64,000 bases of DNA from Paenarthrobacter nitroguajacolicus. GTDB taxonomy: Bacteria > Actinomycetota > Actinomycetes > Actinomycetales > Micrococcaceae. Within the stretch, counting starts at the first letter, position 1. Each line of letters begins with the position of its first letter. This document shows positions 34,219-43,428 of this stretch, one piece after another. The DNA lies in assembly GCF_029952445.1 (NCBI RefSeq), contig NZ_JAQPPK010000021.1, forward strand, positions 26,749-90,748, written 5' to 3'. Below the pieces are notes generated by a model. It did no database searches and was not told the origin of the DNA. It was given only the letters and a program-made list of their open reading frames with translations. The translations under genes were made by a program, and so were the position numbers.

Positions 34219-34278
34219 GCTGGGAAGGGGGCCGCGGCGTGGCGGGCATCGCGAAGCGGGCACGGCCCCCTTCCCAGC
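34219..34278. repeat. constant-loop palindromic element, copy 2 (ureE-ureF intergenic)
   Basis: GCTGGGAAGGGGGCCG (34219-34234) pairs perfectly with CGGCCCCCTTCCCAGC (34263-34278). The 28-nt loop 34235-34262 is identical, base for base, to the loop of copy 1 in ureD. It occupies the space between ureE and ureF inside the operon, so it may also be an mRNA processing or attenuation structure. Confidence 0.85.
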
Positions 34279-34320
34279 GAAGCGCAAGCGCGCGCTCCCA
34301 ACCTGACGCGGCGCATCACT

Positions 34321-34794
34321 TTAGTGCGAATGCTCAGCATGGCGGAAAGGCACCGGCATGACCCGCTCTTGCCTGTCGTAGGGGACGCCAACGCTCTTCA
34401 GATAGTCCTCGACCGTGTGGTCGTACTGGCACACCATGACCTCGGCCCCATACTCGGACGAGGCATCAAAGAACTGTGCCTGCAGGTGTCGGTTGCCGAG
34501 CGAGTGCGCCACGACGCCCATTTCGTGGATGCTCCGCGCCGCAATGACCAGGACGTCGGTGGGCAGCACGGAGATGATGATGACGTTGTGGTCGTCGGCG
34601 GCGAGGATGTCGCCGTCGCGGAGGTCGCCTGAGCCACTGGGCAGGCGGATGCCAAGTTCCTTGCCGTGGTCCGTGGTGACGCGCTGGATGCGTTTGACCA
34701 GCAACGAGCTTGGGAGCACTACCTTCTCTTTGTGGTGGCCGGTGTAGGTGTCGGGCAGTTCGTGCAGGTTGCCCAGGATTTTTTCAACGATCAT
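34321..34794 (-). CDS. ureE: urease nickel chaperone UreE
   Basis: Dimeric Ni2+ carrier, 157 residues. N-terminal peptide-binding domain (LHELPDTYTGHHKEKVVL) and C-terminal metal domain with GNRHLQAQF; the tail HAEHSH supplies a short His-rich end. It follows ureC by 7 nt. The His tail is short compared with Klebsiella-type UreE. Confidence 0.95.
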   Translation of the reverse strand: MIVEKILGNLHELPDTYTGHHKEKVVLPSSLLVKRIQRVTTDHGKELGIRLPSGSGDLRDGDILAADDHNVIIISVLPTDVLVIAARSIHEMGVVAHSLGNRHLQAQFFDASSEYGAEVMVCQYDHTVEDYLKSVGVPYDRQERVMPVPFRHAEHSH

Positions 34795-34801
34795 GAGGCT
34801 C

Positions 34802-36532
34802 CTAGAAGAGGAAGTAGCGCTGTGCCATGGGCAGGACGTCGGAGGGCTGGGAGGTGACTTCTTCGCCGTCGACCGTCACCTTGTAGGTTTCGGGGTCGAC
34901 GGCGATGTCCGGGGTTTCGCCGTTGTATTTCAGGTCCGCTTTGGTGAGGTTGCGGATGCCGGTGACGGGTTTGATGATGCGTTCCAAGCCCAGCTCGGCG
35001 GGCACTCCGGCGTCGATGGCGGCTTTGGACAGGAACGTGATGGACGTCTGCTGAAGTGCCTTGCCGTAGGTGGCGAACATGGGCCGTATGGTGCGTGGTT
35101 GTGGCGTGGGGATGGAGGCGTTGGAGTCGCCCATGAGTGCGTAGGCGATCTGCCCGCCCTTGATAACGAGTTCGGGCTTCACACCGAAGAACGCCGGGTC
35201 CCAAAGCACAAGGTCGGCGAATTTGCCCTCTTCCACGGAGCCGATCACGTCTGCCATGCCCTGCGCGATGGCCGGGTTGATGGTGTATTTGGCCACGTAG
35301 CGTTTGAGGCGGAAGTTGTCTGAGTCCGCGGAACCATGGACGGTCCCGGACGGATCGGAGAGCACTCCGCGCTGACGTTTCATGGCGTCGGCAACCTGCC
35401 ACGTCCGGGTTACCACTTCACCCACACGGCCCATTGCCTGGGAGTCCGATGACGTGATCGCGAAGATACCGAGGTCGTGCAGGACGTCTTCGGCGGCGAT
35501 GGTTTCGGCCCTGATGCGGGAATCGGCGAAGGCCACGTCCTCGGGGATGTCCGGGTTGAGGTGGTGGCACACCATGAGCATGTCCAGGTGCTCTTCGAGG
35601 GTGTTCTTTGTGTAGGGCAGCGTGGGGTTGGTGGAGGCTGGGAGGACGTTGGGCAGTCCGGCGATTTTGATGATGTCCGGGGCGTGGCCACCGCCGGCGC
35701 CTTCGGTGTGGAAGGTGTGGATGACGCGCCCGTCGATCGCCCGGATGGTGTCTTCCACGAAGCCGCATTCGTTGAGGGTGTCGGTGTGGATCGCTACTTG
35801 GACGTCGTATTCGTCAGCGACGCGGAGGGACATATCGATCGAGGACGTGGTGGAACCCCAGTCCTCGTGGACCTTCAGCCCTACCGCGCCTGCGCGGATC
35901 TGCTCGGCAAGGGGCTCGACGGCGGACGCGTGGCCTTTCCCGAACAGGCCGATGTTCACGGGCAACCCCTCGGCGGCCTGAAGCATCCGTGAGATATGCC
36001 AGGCGCCCGGCGTGATGGTGGTGGCTTTGGTGCCTTCGGCAGGACCGGTTCCGCCGCCCACCATGGTGGTGATGCCGTTGCACAGCGCCGCGGGCACCTG
36101 TTCCGGGGAGATGAAGTGGATGTGGGTATCGATACCCCCGGCGGTGAGGATTTTCCGCTCGCCGGCGATGATCTCGGTGCTGGAGCCGATGACAATGTCC
36201 ACGCCGTCGGTGATCTGCGGGTTTCCAGCCTTGCCGATCTTGAAGATATGGCCGTCTTTCAGGGCGATGTCCGCTCTGTAAATGCCGCTGTAGTCCAGGA
36301 CCACCACGTTGGTGATGACGGTATCGGGAATGTCCTCGTCCCGGGTGAGGCGTCCGTTCTGGCCCATGCCGTCGCGGATTACTTTTCCGCCGCCGAAGAC
36401 TACTTCTTCGCCGTAAACCGTGTAGTCCTTCTCGATTTCAAGGAACAGTTCGGTGTCGGCCAGGCGGATGGCGTCACCGGTGGTGGGTCCGTAGAGCTCG
36501 GAGTACTGCTTGCGGGAAATCTCGAAGCTCAT
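34802..36532 (-). CDS. ureC: urease alpha subunit UreC
   Basis: Catalytic subunit hydrolysing urea to ammonia and carbamate; 576 residues, full length. The Ni ligands and carbamylated lysine are visible: [28 protein letters not shown] (the K), [32 protein letters not shown], and the active-site flap [22 protein letters not shown] with catalytic His. The ATG overlaps the ureB stop by 4 nt. Confidence 0.98.
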   Translation of the reverse strand: MSFEISRKQYSELYGPTTGDAIRLADTELFLEIEKDYTVYGEEVVFGGGKVIRDGMGQNGRLTRDEDIPDTVITNVVVLDYSGIYRADIALKDGHIFKIGKAGNPQITDGVDIVIGSSTEIIAGERKILTAGGIDTHIHFISPEQVPAALCNGITTMVGGGTGPAEGTKATTITPGAWHISRMLQAAEGLPVNIGLFGKGHASAVEPLAEQIRAGAVGLKVHEDWGSTTSSIDMSLRVADEYDVQVAIHTDTLNECGFVEDTIRAIDGRVIHTFHTEGAGGGHAPDIIKIAGLPNVLPASTNPTLPYTKNTLEEHLDMLMVCHHLNPDIPEDVAFADSRIRAETIAAEDVLHDLGIFAITSSDSQAMGRVGEVVTRTWQVADAMKRQRGVLSDPSGTVHGSADSDNFRLKRYVAKYTINPAIAQGMADVIGSVEEGKFADLVLWDPAFFGVKPELVIKGGQIAYALMGDSNASIPTPQPRTIRPMFATYGKALQQTSITFLSKAAIDAGVPAELGLERIIKPVTGIRNLTKADLKYNGETPDIAVDPETYKVTVDGEEVTSQPSDVLPMAQRYFLF

Positions 36533-36897
36533 TGGTTGTCCCTTTCGGCTGCGACGCCCGGGCGGGGTTCCCCGGCAAGGCCAGTACCGCCGTCGAGCTT
36601 TCCGTTGACTGCGTTGCTGAGGCCGTAAACCTCACGCGCCCCCACCAGGGCGATCAACCGGACCGTCTTCCTGTCGCCCGGTTCGAAGCGCGCGGCTGTG
36701 CCGGCCGGGATGTCCAGGCGGCGGCCATACGCGGCTTCGCGGTCGAACTCCAGAGCGCGGTTCGCTTCGGCAAAGTGGTAGTGCGAGCCGATCTGCACGG
36801 GCCGGTCACCGCGGTTCACAACCTCGACGGCGATCGCCTCCCGCCCGCTGTTGCAGGGAATCGAACCTGGCCGGAGCCTATATTCACCGGGGATCAT
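36529..36897 (-). CDS. ureB: urease beta subunit UreB
   Basis: Structural subunit of 122 residues: MIPGEYRL at the start, [26 protein letters not shown] (about 27) and [22 protein letters not shown], all characteristic. It is separated by 8 nt from ureA and overlaps ureC. Confidence 0.97.
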   Translation of the reverse strand: MIPGEYRLRPGSIPCNSGREAIAVEVVNRGDRPVQIGSHYHFAEANRALEFDREAAYGRRLDIPAGTAARFEPGDRKTVRLIALVGAREVYGLSNAVNGKLDGGTGLAGEPRPGVAAERDNQ

Positions 36898-36905
36898 GGG
36901 TGCTC

Positions 36906-37208
36906 CTAGCGGATGGGGTTGTGGACGGTGACGAGCTTGGTGCCGTCAGGGAAAGTGGCCTCGATCTGGACGTCGTGGATCATTTCCGGCACGCCTTCCA
37001 TCACGTCTTCGCGGCTGAGCAGGGTGGTTCCGTAGCTCATGAGTTCCGCCACGGTCCTGCCATCACGGGCGCCCTCGATGAGCTCGTAGCTGATGATGGC
37101 CACAGCTTCGGGGTAGTTCAACTTGAGCCCGCGGCCTTGGCGGCGACGTGCGAGGTCGGCGGCCACCACGATCATGAGTTTCTCCTGCTCACGGGGCAAA
37201 AGGTGCAC
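36906..37208 (-). CDS. ureA: urease gamma subunit UreA
   Basis: Small structural subunit, 100 residues: [44 protein letters not shown] and [11 protein letters not shown] 37208 follows AAGGAG at 5 nt. It is the first gene of the operon ureABCEFGD plus transporter. The 37209-37317 stretch upstream must hold its promoter; I could not assign -10/-35 boxes with confidence. Confidence 0.97.
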   Translation of the reverse strand: MHLLPREQEKLMIVVAADLARRRQGRGLKLNYPEAVAIISYELIEGARDGRTVAELMSYGTTLLSREDVMEGVPEMIHDVQIEATFPDGTKLVTVHNPIR

Positions 37209-37317
37209 TACATCTCCTTAGGGCTGGGCACAGCTGTTCCTGATGTGACCAGCTTAAGGAGTGGACGTTTCAACCACGTTTCCGATCTGTCTCGGCCGGG
37301 GATCGAATGGGCCCGAA

Positions 37318-37348
37318 TTGACCTCAATATATGTTGAGGTCCTAGCAT
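37318..37348 (+). promoter_or_regulatory. MerR/SoxR-type promoter with palindromic operator
   Basis: TTGACC (37318-37323) and TAGCAT (37343-37348) are spaced by 19 bp, the long spacer of MerR-family promoters. The spacer contains the palindrome GACCTCAA-TATATG-TTGAGGTC (37320-37341), matching the CCTCAA-N6-TTGAGG layout of SoxR boxes. A further half-site TTGAGGT follows at 37353. It lies 58 bp upstream of the flavin reductase. Confidence 0.65.
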
Positions 37349-37405
37349 CAATTGAGGTGCGCCCCAACAGCGTCAGTTCAAGCACGTTCCACCAAAGGTA
37401 TAGCT

Positions 37406-37927
37406 ATGACCCAGCACAATCCCCTGCCGTCCCCGGCAGTCGGCGAACTCTTCAGGGCCGCGTTCCGCGCGCACCCGGCGGGAGTCGCGATCGTCACTGC
37501 CGCCGGGCCGGACGGTCCGGTAGGGCTCACGGCGTCCTCCGTGGCGTCCGTCGCGGTGGATCCGCCAACACTCGCCTTTTCCGTTACAGGTGGTCGTTCT
37601 GCCTCGGTGATTGCCGCGGCGCAGTCAATCGTGGTGCACCTCGTGGGTGCTGATCAGCTGGAACTCGCGCGCGCTTTCGCCAACCCCGCCGCTCCCCGGT
37701 TCACGGAAGACATGGACTGGGAGGTGCTGCCCACCGGCGAGCCCCTTCTCCGGGAGGCCCAATGGGCACTGCGCTGCGACATCATTCACCGGGCGCCGCT
37801 TGGCTCCTCCGTGCTTTTAGCGGCGGCGGTCCAGGACATCCGGGCCAACTCCGACGCCTCAGCCCCGCTGGTTTACCACAACCGCGAGTTCCACACGTTG
37901 CTGGAGAACGTTCCGGTTCCGGGCTAG
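37406..37927 (+). CDS. flavin reductase family protein
   Basis: NAD(P)H:flavin oxidoreductase of the HpaC/StyB-like group, 173 residues: FRAAFRAHPAGVAIVTAAG, LTASSVASVAVDPPTLAFSV and LVYHNREFHTL. AAAGG precedes ATG 37406. It stands alone behind a SoxR/MerR-type promoter, suggesting induction by redox-active compounds; Streptomyces SoxR also controls flavin-dependent oxidoreductases. Convergent with the D-threonine aldolase-like gene, 17 bp apart. Confidence 0.85.
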   Translation: MTQHNPLPSPAVGELFRAAFRAHPAGVAIVTAAGPDGPVGLTASSVASVAVDPPTLAFSVTGGRSASVIAAAQSIVVHLVGADQLELARAFANPAAPRFTEDMDWEVLPTGEPLLREAQWALRCDIIHRAPLGSSVLLAAAVQDIRANSDASAPLVYHNREFHTLLENVPVPG

Positions 37928-37944
37928 GTACTCCGGGCTAGTTG

Positions 37945-39039
37945 CTAGTTGTTCCGGCCCCGCGCCGCCACGGCCCACTGCTCCACCACAACACCATTAC
38001 GCACCACCGTTACCTCGTCCACGAGGTTCATGGTGAGGCAGACGTGGTTGGGGATCACCCGGAGCCGGGTGCCCAATGGCGGCAGTTCGGACGACTCGGG
38101 CCACACCACCGTGGCGTGGTGCTCGGACAGCGCCGTCACCCTCGCTTCCGGGTACTCGGGAAGCCGGGCATAGCCTGTGGCCCAATCCGGGCGGTCGCTG
38201 CCCAGGATCTTGCTGCCGGCATCCACCACGACCCGCCGGACGTTGCCGCCGCGGGCTTCGTGGCGGCTGACCACGGTTGCCGCCACGGTCAACGCGACGT
38301 CATCCCACGTGCACCGTTCGAGTTCCAGTTGCTGGGCGTCGCCGAAGACGTAGACGCCTGGACGCAGCTCCGTTGCCGCAGTATCCCCGCCAAGCAGGGC
38401 CGTCGGCGTCGACCCACCGCTGATGGTCCGCACGTCGAAGCCCGCCGACACAAGCGCAGCAGCCGCCTGACCCAAAGCATCGTTTTCGTTGCCGGCCGCA
38501 CCCGTCGGCATTCCCGGCTTGTAGCTGTGGCCCGGGAACGTGAAGACCCCGGCCACACCCAAACCGGCAGCAGCTGCGGCGTTGGCCACCTCCACGGTCT
38601 CGTCAGGCAGGACTCCACTGCGGTGATGGCCGCTGTCCACTTCTATCAGCACCTCAACGGAAGCGGCGTCCGGCCCCAGTTGGCGGCCCATCGCCGTCGC
38701 ACCTTCCGCGGAATCCACACCAACGGCCAGGCGGCACGTGGCGGTCAAAGCGCGAAGTCGCGCCGCGTGATCGGCTTCAACCCACAGAGGGTAGGCAATG
38801 AAGATGTCCTTCACGCCATCGGCTGCGAAGACCTCGGCTTCGCCAATCGTGGCAACGGTGATCCCCACAGCACCGGCGGCCAACTGCCTGCGGGCAATCT
38901 CCAACGTCTTGTGCGTCTTGACGTGCGGACGGAGGCCAAGTCCCCTGTCCTGCATGCTGGCAGCCATCCGCTGGATGTTGCGGTCAAGGATGTCGACGTC
39001 GATCATGACGGCGGGAGTACGGATGTCGGCTGGGATCAC
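37945..39039 (-). CDS. D-threonine aldolase-like PLP (fold III) enzyme
   Basis: Alanine-racemase-fold PLP enzyme of about 364 residues. RPHVKTHKTLEIARRQL (about 38) contains the PLP lysine, VEVLIEVDSGHHRSGV is the barrel core, and PNHVCLTMNLVDEV near the C-terminus fits the metal-binding end of D-threonine aldolase/D-serine dehydratase-like proteins. It would cleave D-3-hydroxyamino acids to glycine and aldehyde. GTG 39039 has TAGGA 6 nt upstream; ATG 39045 overlaps that site and is less likely. Confidence 0.82.
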   Translation of the reverse strand: MIPADIRTPAVMIDVDILDRNIQRMAASMQDRGLGLRPHVKTHKTLEIARRQLAAGAVGITVATIGEAEVFAADGVKDIFIAYPLWVEADHAARLRALTATCRLAVGVDSAEGATAMGRQLGPDAASVEVLIEVDSGHHRSGVLPDETVEVANAAAAAGLGVAGVFTFPGHSYKPGMPTGAAGNENDALGQAAAALVSAGFDVRTISGGSTPTALLGGDTAATELRPGVYVFGDAQQLELERCTWDDVALTVAATVVSRHEARGGNVRRVVVDAGSKILGSDRPDWATGYARLPEYPEARVTALSEHHATVVWPESSELPPLGTRLRVIPNHVCLTMNLVDEVTVVRNGVVVEQWAVAARGRNN

Positions 39040-39077
39040 GTTCATTCCTAAAACACTAACTCCCCGGATACCAACGT

Positions 39078-40082
39078 TCAGGGCGCCGACTGCCTGACGC
39101 GCAGCTCGAACGCCGCTTCCAGCTGCCGCACCTTGGGAACGGCCATGTTGCTTTCGATCCGCTCGATCAGGAGTTCGACGGCGCGCTCCGCGATTTCCGC
39201 ACGCCCCGGCGCCACAGTTGTCAGCGACGGCGACGCGAACCGGGCCTCTTCAATATCGTCGAAACCGGCGACGGCCACCTCCTCTGGCACCTGCTTGCCC
39301 CGGACCAGAAGTTCGTGGAGGGCACCCAGGGCCAGGGCATCGTTGAGCCCGAACACGGCGTCAAACTCTGCGCCGCTGTCCAGCAGCCGGGCCACGGCCT
39401 CGGCTCCCCCATCACGCCTCCACTCGCATCGCATCACCAGTGCGGGGTCGTACTGGACGCCGGCGTCAGCGAGCGCAGCCTTGTATCCGCTAAGGCGCAG
39501 GCCACCACTGCCGGTTGTGTCGCCGTCGTCCGCGCCAAGGACAGCTATCCGACGGCGGCCGCCCGCAAGCAGGTGCGTGGTGACGGCTGCGGCGGCCTCG
39601 TAGTTTCGGATGAGGACCATGTCCAGGCGTGGGTCTTCCACGAATTCGCCGAGGAGGACCAGCGGCTTCTTGCCGGCGGCGTCGATGATTTGCTGGGCGT
39701 CAAGGGTGAGCGGAATGAACAGGAGACCGTCGGTGAGGCTGCGGAACTGGCCCTGCAGGGCGGCGCGTTCATGATCGGCTTCGTTACCGGACTGCTCTAC
39801 CAGGACCCGGTAGCCGCGCGCCCAGGCGGCCTTCATGATGTCGGAGGCGAGTTCGGCGTAATAGGGCACCGAGAGGTCCGCCAGAACCAGGCCGAGCATG
39901 CTCGTCTTGCCGGAGCGGAGGCTGCGGGCGGTGAGGTTGGTTTCGTACCCGAGTTGGTCGATGGCATCCAGGACGCGTTGCCGGGTGGTTGGCCGGATGA
40001 ATTCGTAGTTGTTGATGACGTTGGAGACCGTCTTCAGGGAGACTCCGGCAACGCGCGCGACGTCGTTCATGGTGACTGCCAT
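39078..40082 (-). CDS. LacI-family transcriptional regulator
   Basis: Repressor of 334 residues. N-terminal HTH VTMNDVARVAGVSLKTVSNVIN and hinge ARSLRSGKTSMLGLVLADL, then a periplasmic-binding-protein-like sugar domain with VFGLNDALALGAL and VAGFDDIEEARFASPSLTTV. ATG 40082 follows AAAGGAG at 8 nt. A CG-centred operator-like sequence lies in its own promoter, and another in front of the GH51 gene 5 kb away, so pentose-glycan control is plausible. Confidence 0.9.
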   Translation of the reverse strand: MAVTMNDVARVAGVSLKTVSNVINNYEFIRPTTRQRVLDAIDQLGYETNLTARSLRSGKTSMLGLVLADLSVPYYAELASDIMKAAWARGYRVLVEQSGNEADHERAALQGQFRSLTDGLLFIPLTLDAQQIIDAAGKKPLVLLGEFVEDPRLDMVLIRNYEAAAAVTTHLLAGGRRRIAVLGADDGDTTGSGGLRLSGYKAALADAGVQYDPALVMRCEWRRDGGAEAVARLLDSGAEFDAVFGLNDALALGALHELLVRGKQVPEEVAVAGFDDIEEARFASPSLTTVAPGRAEIAERAVELLIERIESNMAVPKVRQLEAAFELRVRQSAP

Positions 40083-40108
40083 TAAGTGTGCTCCTTTGTG
40101 CTGGTGGT

Positions 40109-40124
40109 ATACATCGTTGCAGAT
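40109..40124. promoter_or_regulatory. putative LacI-type operator (autoregulation)
   Basis: ATACATCGTTGCAGAT is a CG-centred imperfect palindrome (TACA/TGCA flanks) about 30 bp upstream of the LacI-type gene, resembling sites of actinobacterial LacI proteins. Confidence 0.4.
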
Positions 40125-40282
40125 CCGCGGGGCTGGTCCATCGTGGGTCATGCAGGCGTAGTGTGGGAAGTAGGAGATTTCGGGTGCGGCATATCCGGAG
40201 TTGCTTATCGGGGCCGTGCGCGAATACGAGGGCGCTGCCGCCAGCCGGCTCTCCACGCGGCGTTTCCGGGAACGAGGCCTTC

Positions 40283-41002
40283 ATGGCCCAGAACGATGCA
40301 GTACCCACGGCAGAACAGTTACAGGATCTGTTGTTGGAAAGCCCGGGATTCACGGAATTCCTCCTGGGCCTCACCACCATTTCGGCATCCCTCCTTGGCG
40401 GAGACGCCCCTATGCTGTGTGCCATCACGGTGGAACGGGACCATGGCCCCGCCACGGTGGCGAGCAGCACTGACGAGGCCCGGTTGCTGGATGAAAAGCA
40501 ATACCAGTTCGACGACGGCCCTTGCCTCACAGCGCTGCGGCAACAACGCACGGTTTTGATCGCCGACCTTCAGTCCGATGCCCTGTGGCAGCACTACGCC
40601 CAGGCGACCGCCACCGAGGGCATCAGGACCGTCCTTGCCGTTCCCATCCGGACCGACGACGGCTCAAGATCGGCGCTGAACTGCTACTCCACCACATTGG
40701 GAGCCTTTTCCCCGGAGACTGTGGCATCAGTGGAAAGGCATGCGGAATCACTTTCACGGATTTTGCGCCTGGCACTAAGGTTGCATGCCGAGGACCCCTA
40801 CCCCGAGCACCTGCGCGCAGCGCTGAGGTCCCGGGCCATAGTGGACGCCGCAATTTCGCTGGTGATGGCGCAGAACCATTGCAACCGCGAGTCGGCCCTC
40901 AAACTTATACAGCTCGCTTCCCGCAACAGCGATAGGCGGCTTCATGAAATAGCGGGCGACATCCTCCATGCCGCCGGTAGGGAGCAGGGAAACCATGACT
41001 GA
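40283..41002 (+). CDS. GAF-ANTAR RNA-binding regulator 1
   Basis: Signalling protein of 239 residues: GAF sensor domain (about 20-160; FDDGPCLTALRQQRTVLIADL) and C-terminal ANTAR domain (about 180-235; LRAALRSRAIVDAAISLVMAQNHCNRESALKLI) that binds paired hairpins in nascent RNA and prevents termination. First of three tandem paralogues. ATG 40283 has only a weak ribosome site. Its 3' end overlaps the second gene by 8 nt. Confidence 0.88.
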   Translation: MAQNDAVPTAEQLQDLLLESPGFTEFLLGLTTISASLLGGDAPMLCAITVERDHGPATVASSTDEARLLDEKQYQFDDGPCLTALRQQRTVLIADLQSDALWQHYAQATATEGIRTVLAVPIRTDDGSRSALNCYSTTLGAFSPETVASVERHAESLSRILRLALRLHAEDPYPEHLRAALRSRAIVDAAISLVMAQNHCNRESALKLIQLASRNSDRRLHEIAGDILHAAGREQGNHD

Positions 41003-41777
41003 AACGCAGCGCCCGGACAGGCTCTCTGGACAGGATCCGGTGGAGGACCGTGTGGATCTTGCAGACTTCCTGGTGCATCTGCAGGACCTCTTGGTGCACA
41101 ACGCGGATGTGCGCGACTTCCTTCAGGATCTGGTGGAGCTGACCGCGAAGAGCCTCACGCGGAACGGCAACACCATTGCCTGCGGCGTCACGGTCATCAG
41201 GCAGAAGAAGCCGGTGGCTGTTGCGGACAGCGATCCGCTGGCGCGGAAGCTCGATGACATCCAAAACAGTTTCGGGGACGGTCCTTGCCTTACCGCCTTG
41301 CGCACACGCACCATCTCGCACGTACCGAATGTCCGGGATGAAACGAGATGGCTGGAGTATATGAAAGCTGCCGCATGCACAGATGTCGGTTCCATCCTGG
41401 CGTTGCCCTTGGAGCTGAACGGTGTCGCCGAAGCCGTGGTGAACCTGTACTCGACCAATACGCACGGTTTCTCGGCCGCGGACATTGCCGCTGCAGAGCA
41501 AGTCACTGCCACCGGTGCCAAGGCCCTGTATCTGGCGCTGAAGATAGCCCAGTTGCGGGATGCCCGCGAAAACCTGACGGCAGCCCTGGAGTCACGGACG
41601 GTGATCGACACCGCCGTCGGAATTGTCATGGCCCAGAACCGCTGCGGCCGGAGTGCCGCGTTCCAAATCCTGGTGAACGCATCCAGCCACCGGAACATAA
41701 AGCTCCGTTCAGTGGCGGAGCACGTCATCGCCCATGTTGCCGGCGACCGCGATTTCACGGCCGCATTTGAGGAGTAG
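40995..41777 (+). CDS. GAF-ANTAR RNA-binding regulator 2
   Basis: Paralogue of 260 residues with GAF (FGDGPCLTALRTRTISHVPNV) and ANTAR (LTAALESRTVIDTAVGIVMAQNRCGRSAAFQIL) domains. ATG 40995 with AGCAGGGA upstream overlaps gene 1 by 8 nt. A Ser-His-rich segment (NASSHRNIKLRSVAEHVI) follows the ANTAR core. The N-terminus DLADFLVHLQDLLVHNADVRDFLQDL is a short helical extension. Confidence 0.88.
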   Translation: MTETQRPDRLSGQDPVEDRVDLADFLVHLQDLLVHNADVRDFLQDLVELTAKSLTRNGNTIACGVTVIRQKKPVAVADSDPLARKLDDIQNSFGDGPCLTALRTRTISHVPNVRDETRWLEYMKAAACTDVGSILALPLELNGVAEAVVNLYSTNTHGFSAADIAAAEQVTATGAKALYLALKIAQLRDARENLTAALESRTVIDTAVGIVMAQNRCGRSAAFQILVNASSHRNIKLRSVAEHVIAHVAGDRDFTAAFEE

Positions 41778-41893
41778 TGCATCCGGTAATCCGATTCGGG
41801 TGCCGCAAAAGCACTAGGCTTGAAAGTGCAACGCGGAGAGATTGGCAGAACGCAGATGTCGGTGGGCCCACATGAACGGCCGGGAAGAAGACC

Positions 41894-42616
41894 ATGACGA
41901 AGAAGCACCTTCCCCTGGACGAACTCTCCGGCGCCATCGGCAGGATCCTGGGCCTTCTCCTCACGGAAGAAAAGGTGGACCACGCGGTTCAGAGCCTCTC
42001 GCAGGCCATCAAGGATTCAGTTCCGGGCGCGATCGGCGCGGGTGTTTCCATCTTCGATCCACAAGGCCGGGCAACCAGCACGGGATCAACCGACGGCATC
42101 GTTGAAGAGTCGGACCAGCTCCAGTATGAGTTGGGTCAAGGTCCATGCCTCACTGCCTGGGCGTCCGAAGAACCGGTTCTTGTGGAAGATGCGCACACTG
42201 AGTCGCGCTGGCCGGAGTGGACCGCAGCGGTGGTGGCCCTGCCCGTAAGGTCGGTGGTCAGCGCACCGCTTATCGCCAGCGGGCACAGCATCGGTGCCAT
42301 CAAGGTCTACGCTTCCAGGCCATCAGTTTTCGACTCCGGCACCGTGTCCCTCATGGAACTCTTCGCTTCCCCGGCAGCTACCCTGCTCTCCCACATCCAA
42401 AGCTCGGAGACACCACAACGGATCAGCGAAGGCCTGCAGACGGCCTTATACGGCAGGGACCTGGTGAACCGCGCGTGTGGAGTTCTGATGGAGCGCCACA
42501 AGATTACCCATGAAGAGGCCCTGCAACGGCTCCTGCTGCAGTCGCGGAACACTGGCACGGCACTGCAACAGGTCAGTGAAGAGCTCATTGCCGGGATTCC
42601 GGCAGACCGGCAATAA
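41894..42616 (+). CDS. GAF-ANTAR RNA-binding regulator 3
   Basis: Third paralogue, 240 residues: GAF (LGQGPCLTAWASEEPVLVEDA) and ANTAR (LQTALYGRDLVNRACGVLMERHKITHEEALQRLLLQSRN). It is more diverged than the first two and separated by 116 bp, so it may have its own promoter. The redox/ligand input and the RNA targets are unknown. Confidence 0.88.
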   Translation: MTKKHLPLDELSGAIGRILGLLLTEEKVDHAVQSLSQAIKDSVPGAIGAGVSIFDPQGRATSTGSTDGIVEESDQLQYELGQGPCLTAWASEEPVLVEDAHTESRWPEWTAAVVALPVRSVVSAPLIASGHSIGAIKVYASRPSVFDSGTVSLMELFASPAATLLSHIQSSETPQRISEGLQTALYGRDLVNRACGVLMERHKITHEEALQRLLLQSRNTGTALQQVSEELIAGIPADRQ

Positions 42617-42625
42617 GGCTGCAAG

Positions 42626-42943
42626 ATGGGCTTCGATAGCAACGAACCCGAACAACGCCGAAGGCTGCTGGCGGCTCTTGAATCCGCCGGAATCTCCACG
42701 GGAACACTCTGGCTGAGGTACTTCAGCATCGGCGGATCCGTGGGCGAGTACGAAGTAGAAGCGTACCTGCAAGGCATGCTCTCGCTCCCCGAATTGGAAC
42801 GCGACCTCCTGGCCATGGCCGCCAACGAGCTCTCCAGCCGCGGGGCCGGACCACGTGCCCCGTATGCGGACGAGCTTCCCGTCGACGAAACACCTGCCCA
42901 GGAGAACCCCGGGCTTCCCGACGACGGCCCGGCTTCCCCGTAG
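42626..42943 (+). CDS. small hypothetical protein, 105 aa
   Basis: Acidic protein: RRRLLAALESAGISTGTLWLRYFSIGG (about 11-37) and a helical MLSLPELERDLLAMAANELSSR segment, then a Pro/Asp/Glu-rich disordered tail. It follows the third GAF-ANTAR gene after only 9 nt and is probably co-transcribed with it; the WLRYFSIGGSVGEYEVEAYL stretch looks like a conserved core. Unknown function. Confidence 0.7.
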   Translation: MGFDSNEPEQRRRLLAALESAGISTGTLWLRYFSIGGSVGEYEVEAYLQGMLSLPELERDLLAMAANELSSRGAGPRAPYADELPVDETPAQENPGLPDDGPASP

Positions 42944-43037
42944 CTGTCACACGTCGCTCATACCCCTGCAACGCGCCCGCAACATAGTTGCGGAAAGCTG
43001 GAACCAAACAAACGGCACAGCCAGCGGAGGGGGCAAC

Positions 43038-43412
43038 ATGAGCATTGCAAACAGGGACCTATTTCAGGCGCTGAAGACACAGGCCACTCTGGCCCAGGCA
43101 TTCGGCGCGATGCCCGGCAGCCAAGAGGAGCCGCACCCCTTGAGCGAGGGAGACTACGTCGAGGCCTGGCACAACGGCCGGCTGTACCACCAGGGCACCG
43201 TGGTCAAGACCGTGGCGGGCACGGACCTTTTCTGGCTCAACGACCACGCCGGGAACCGGCGCCTGCTGGACATGGACTCCATGGAAATTGTGACCGTTGA
43301 CGGGCCGGCCCCGGAGACCGCAACGCAATCACCCAGGCCGGCACCCACGGCCACCGTCACACCCATCTCCGCGTACCCGACGTTCCACGACGGCTCACAG
43401 CAGATCGCCTAG
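43038..43412 (+). CDS. small hypothetical protein with SH3/Tudor-like strand pattern
   Basis: Protein of 124 residues starting MSIANRDLFQALKTQATLAQ. The central YVEAWHNGRLYHQGTVVKTVAGTDLFWL looks like a small beta barrel, followed by a Pro/Thr-rich tail. ATG 43038 follows a strong GGAGGGGG. No family recognised. It is convergent with the GH51 gene (16-bp gap). Confidence 0.65.
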   Translation: MSIANRDLFQALKTQATLAQAFGAMPGSQEEPHPLSEGDYVEAWHNGRLYHQGTVVKTVAGTDLFWLNDHAGNRRLLDMDSMEIVTVDGPAPETATQSPRPAPTATVTPISAYPTFHDGSQQIA

Positions 43413-43428
43413 CCGCTCCCGGAGTGTC

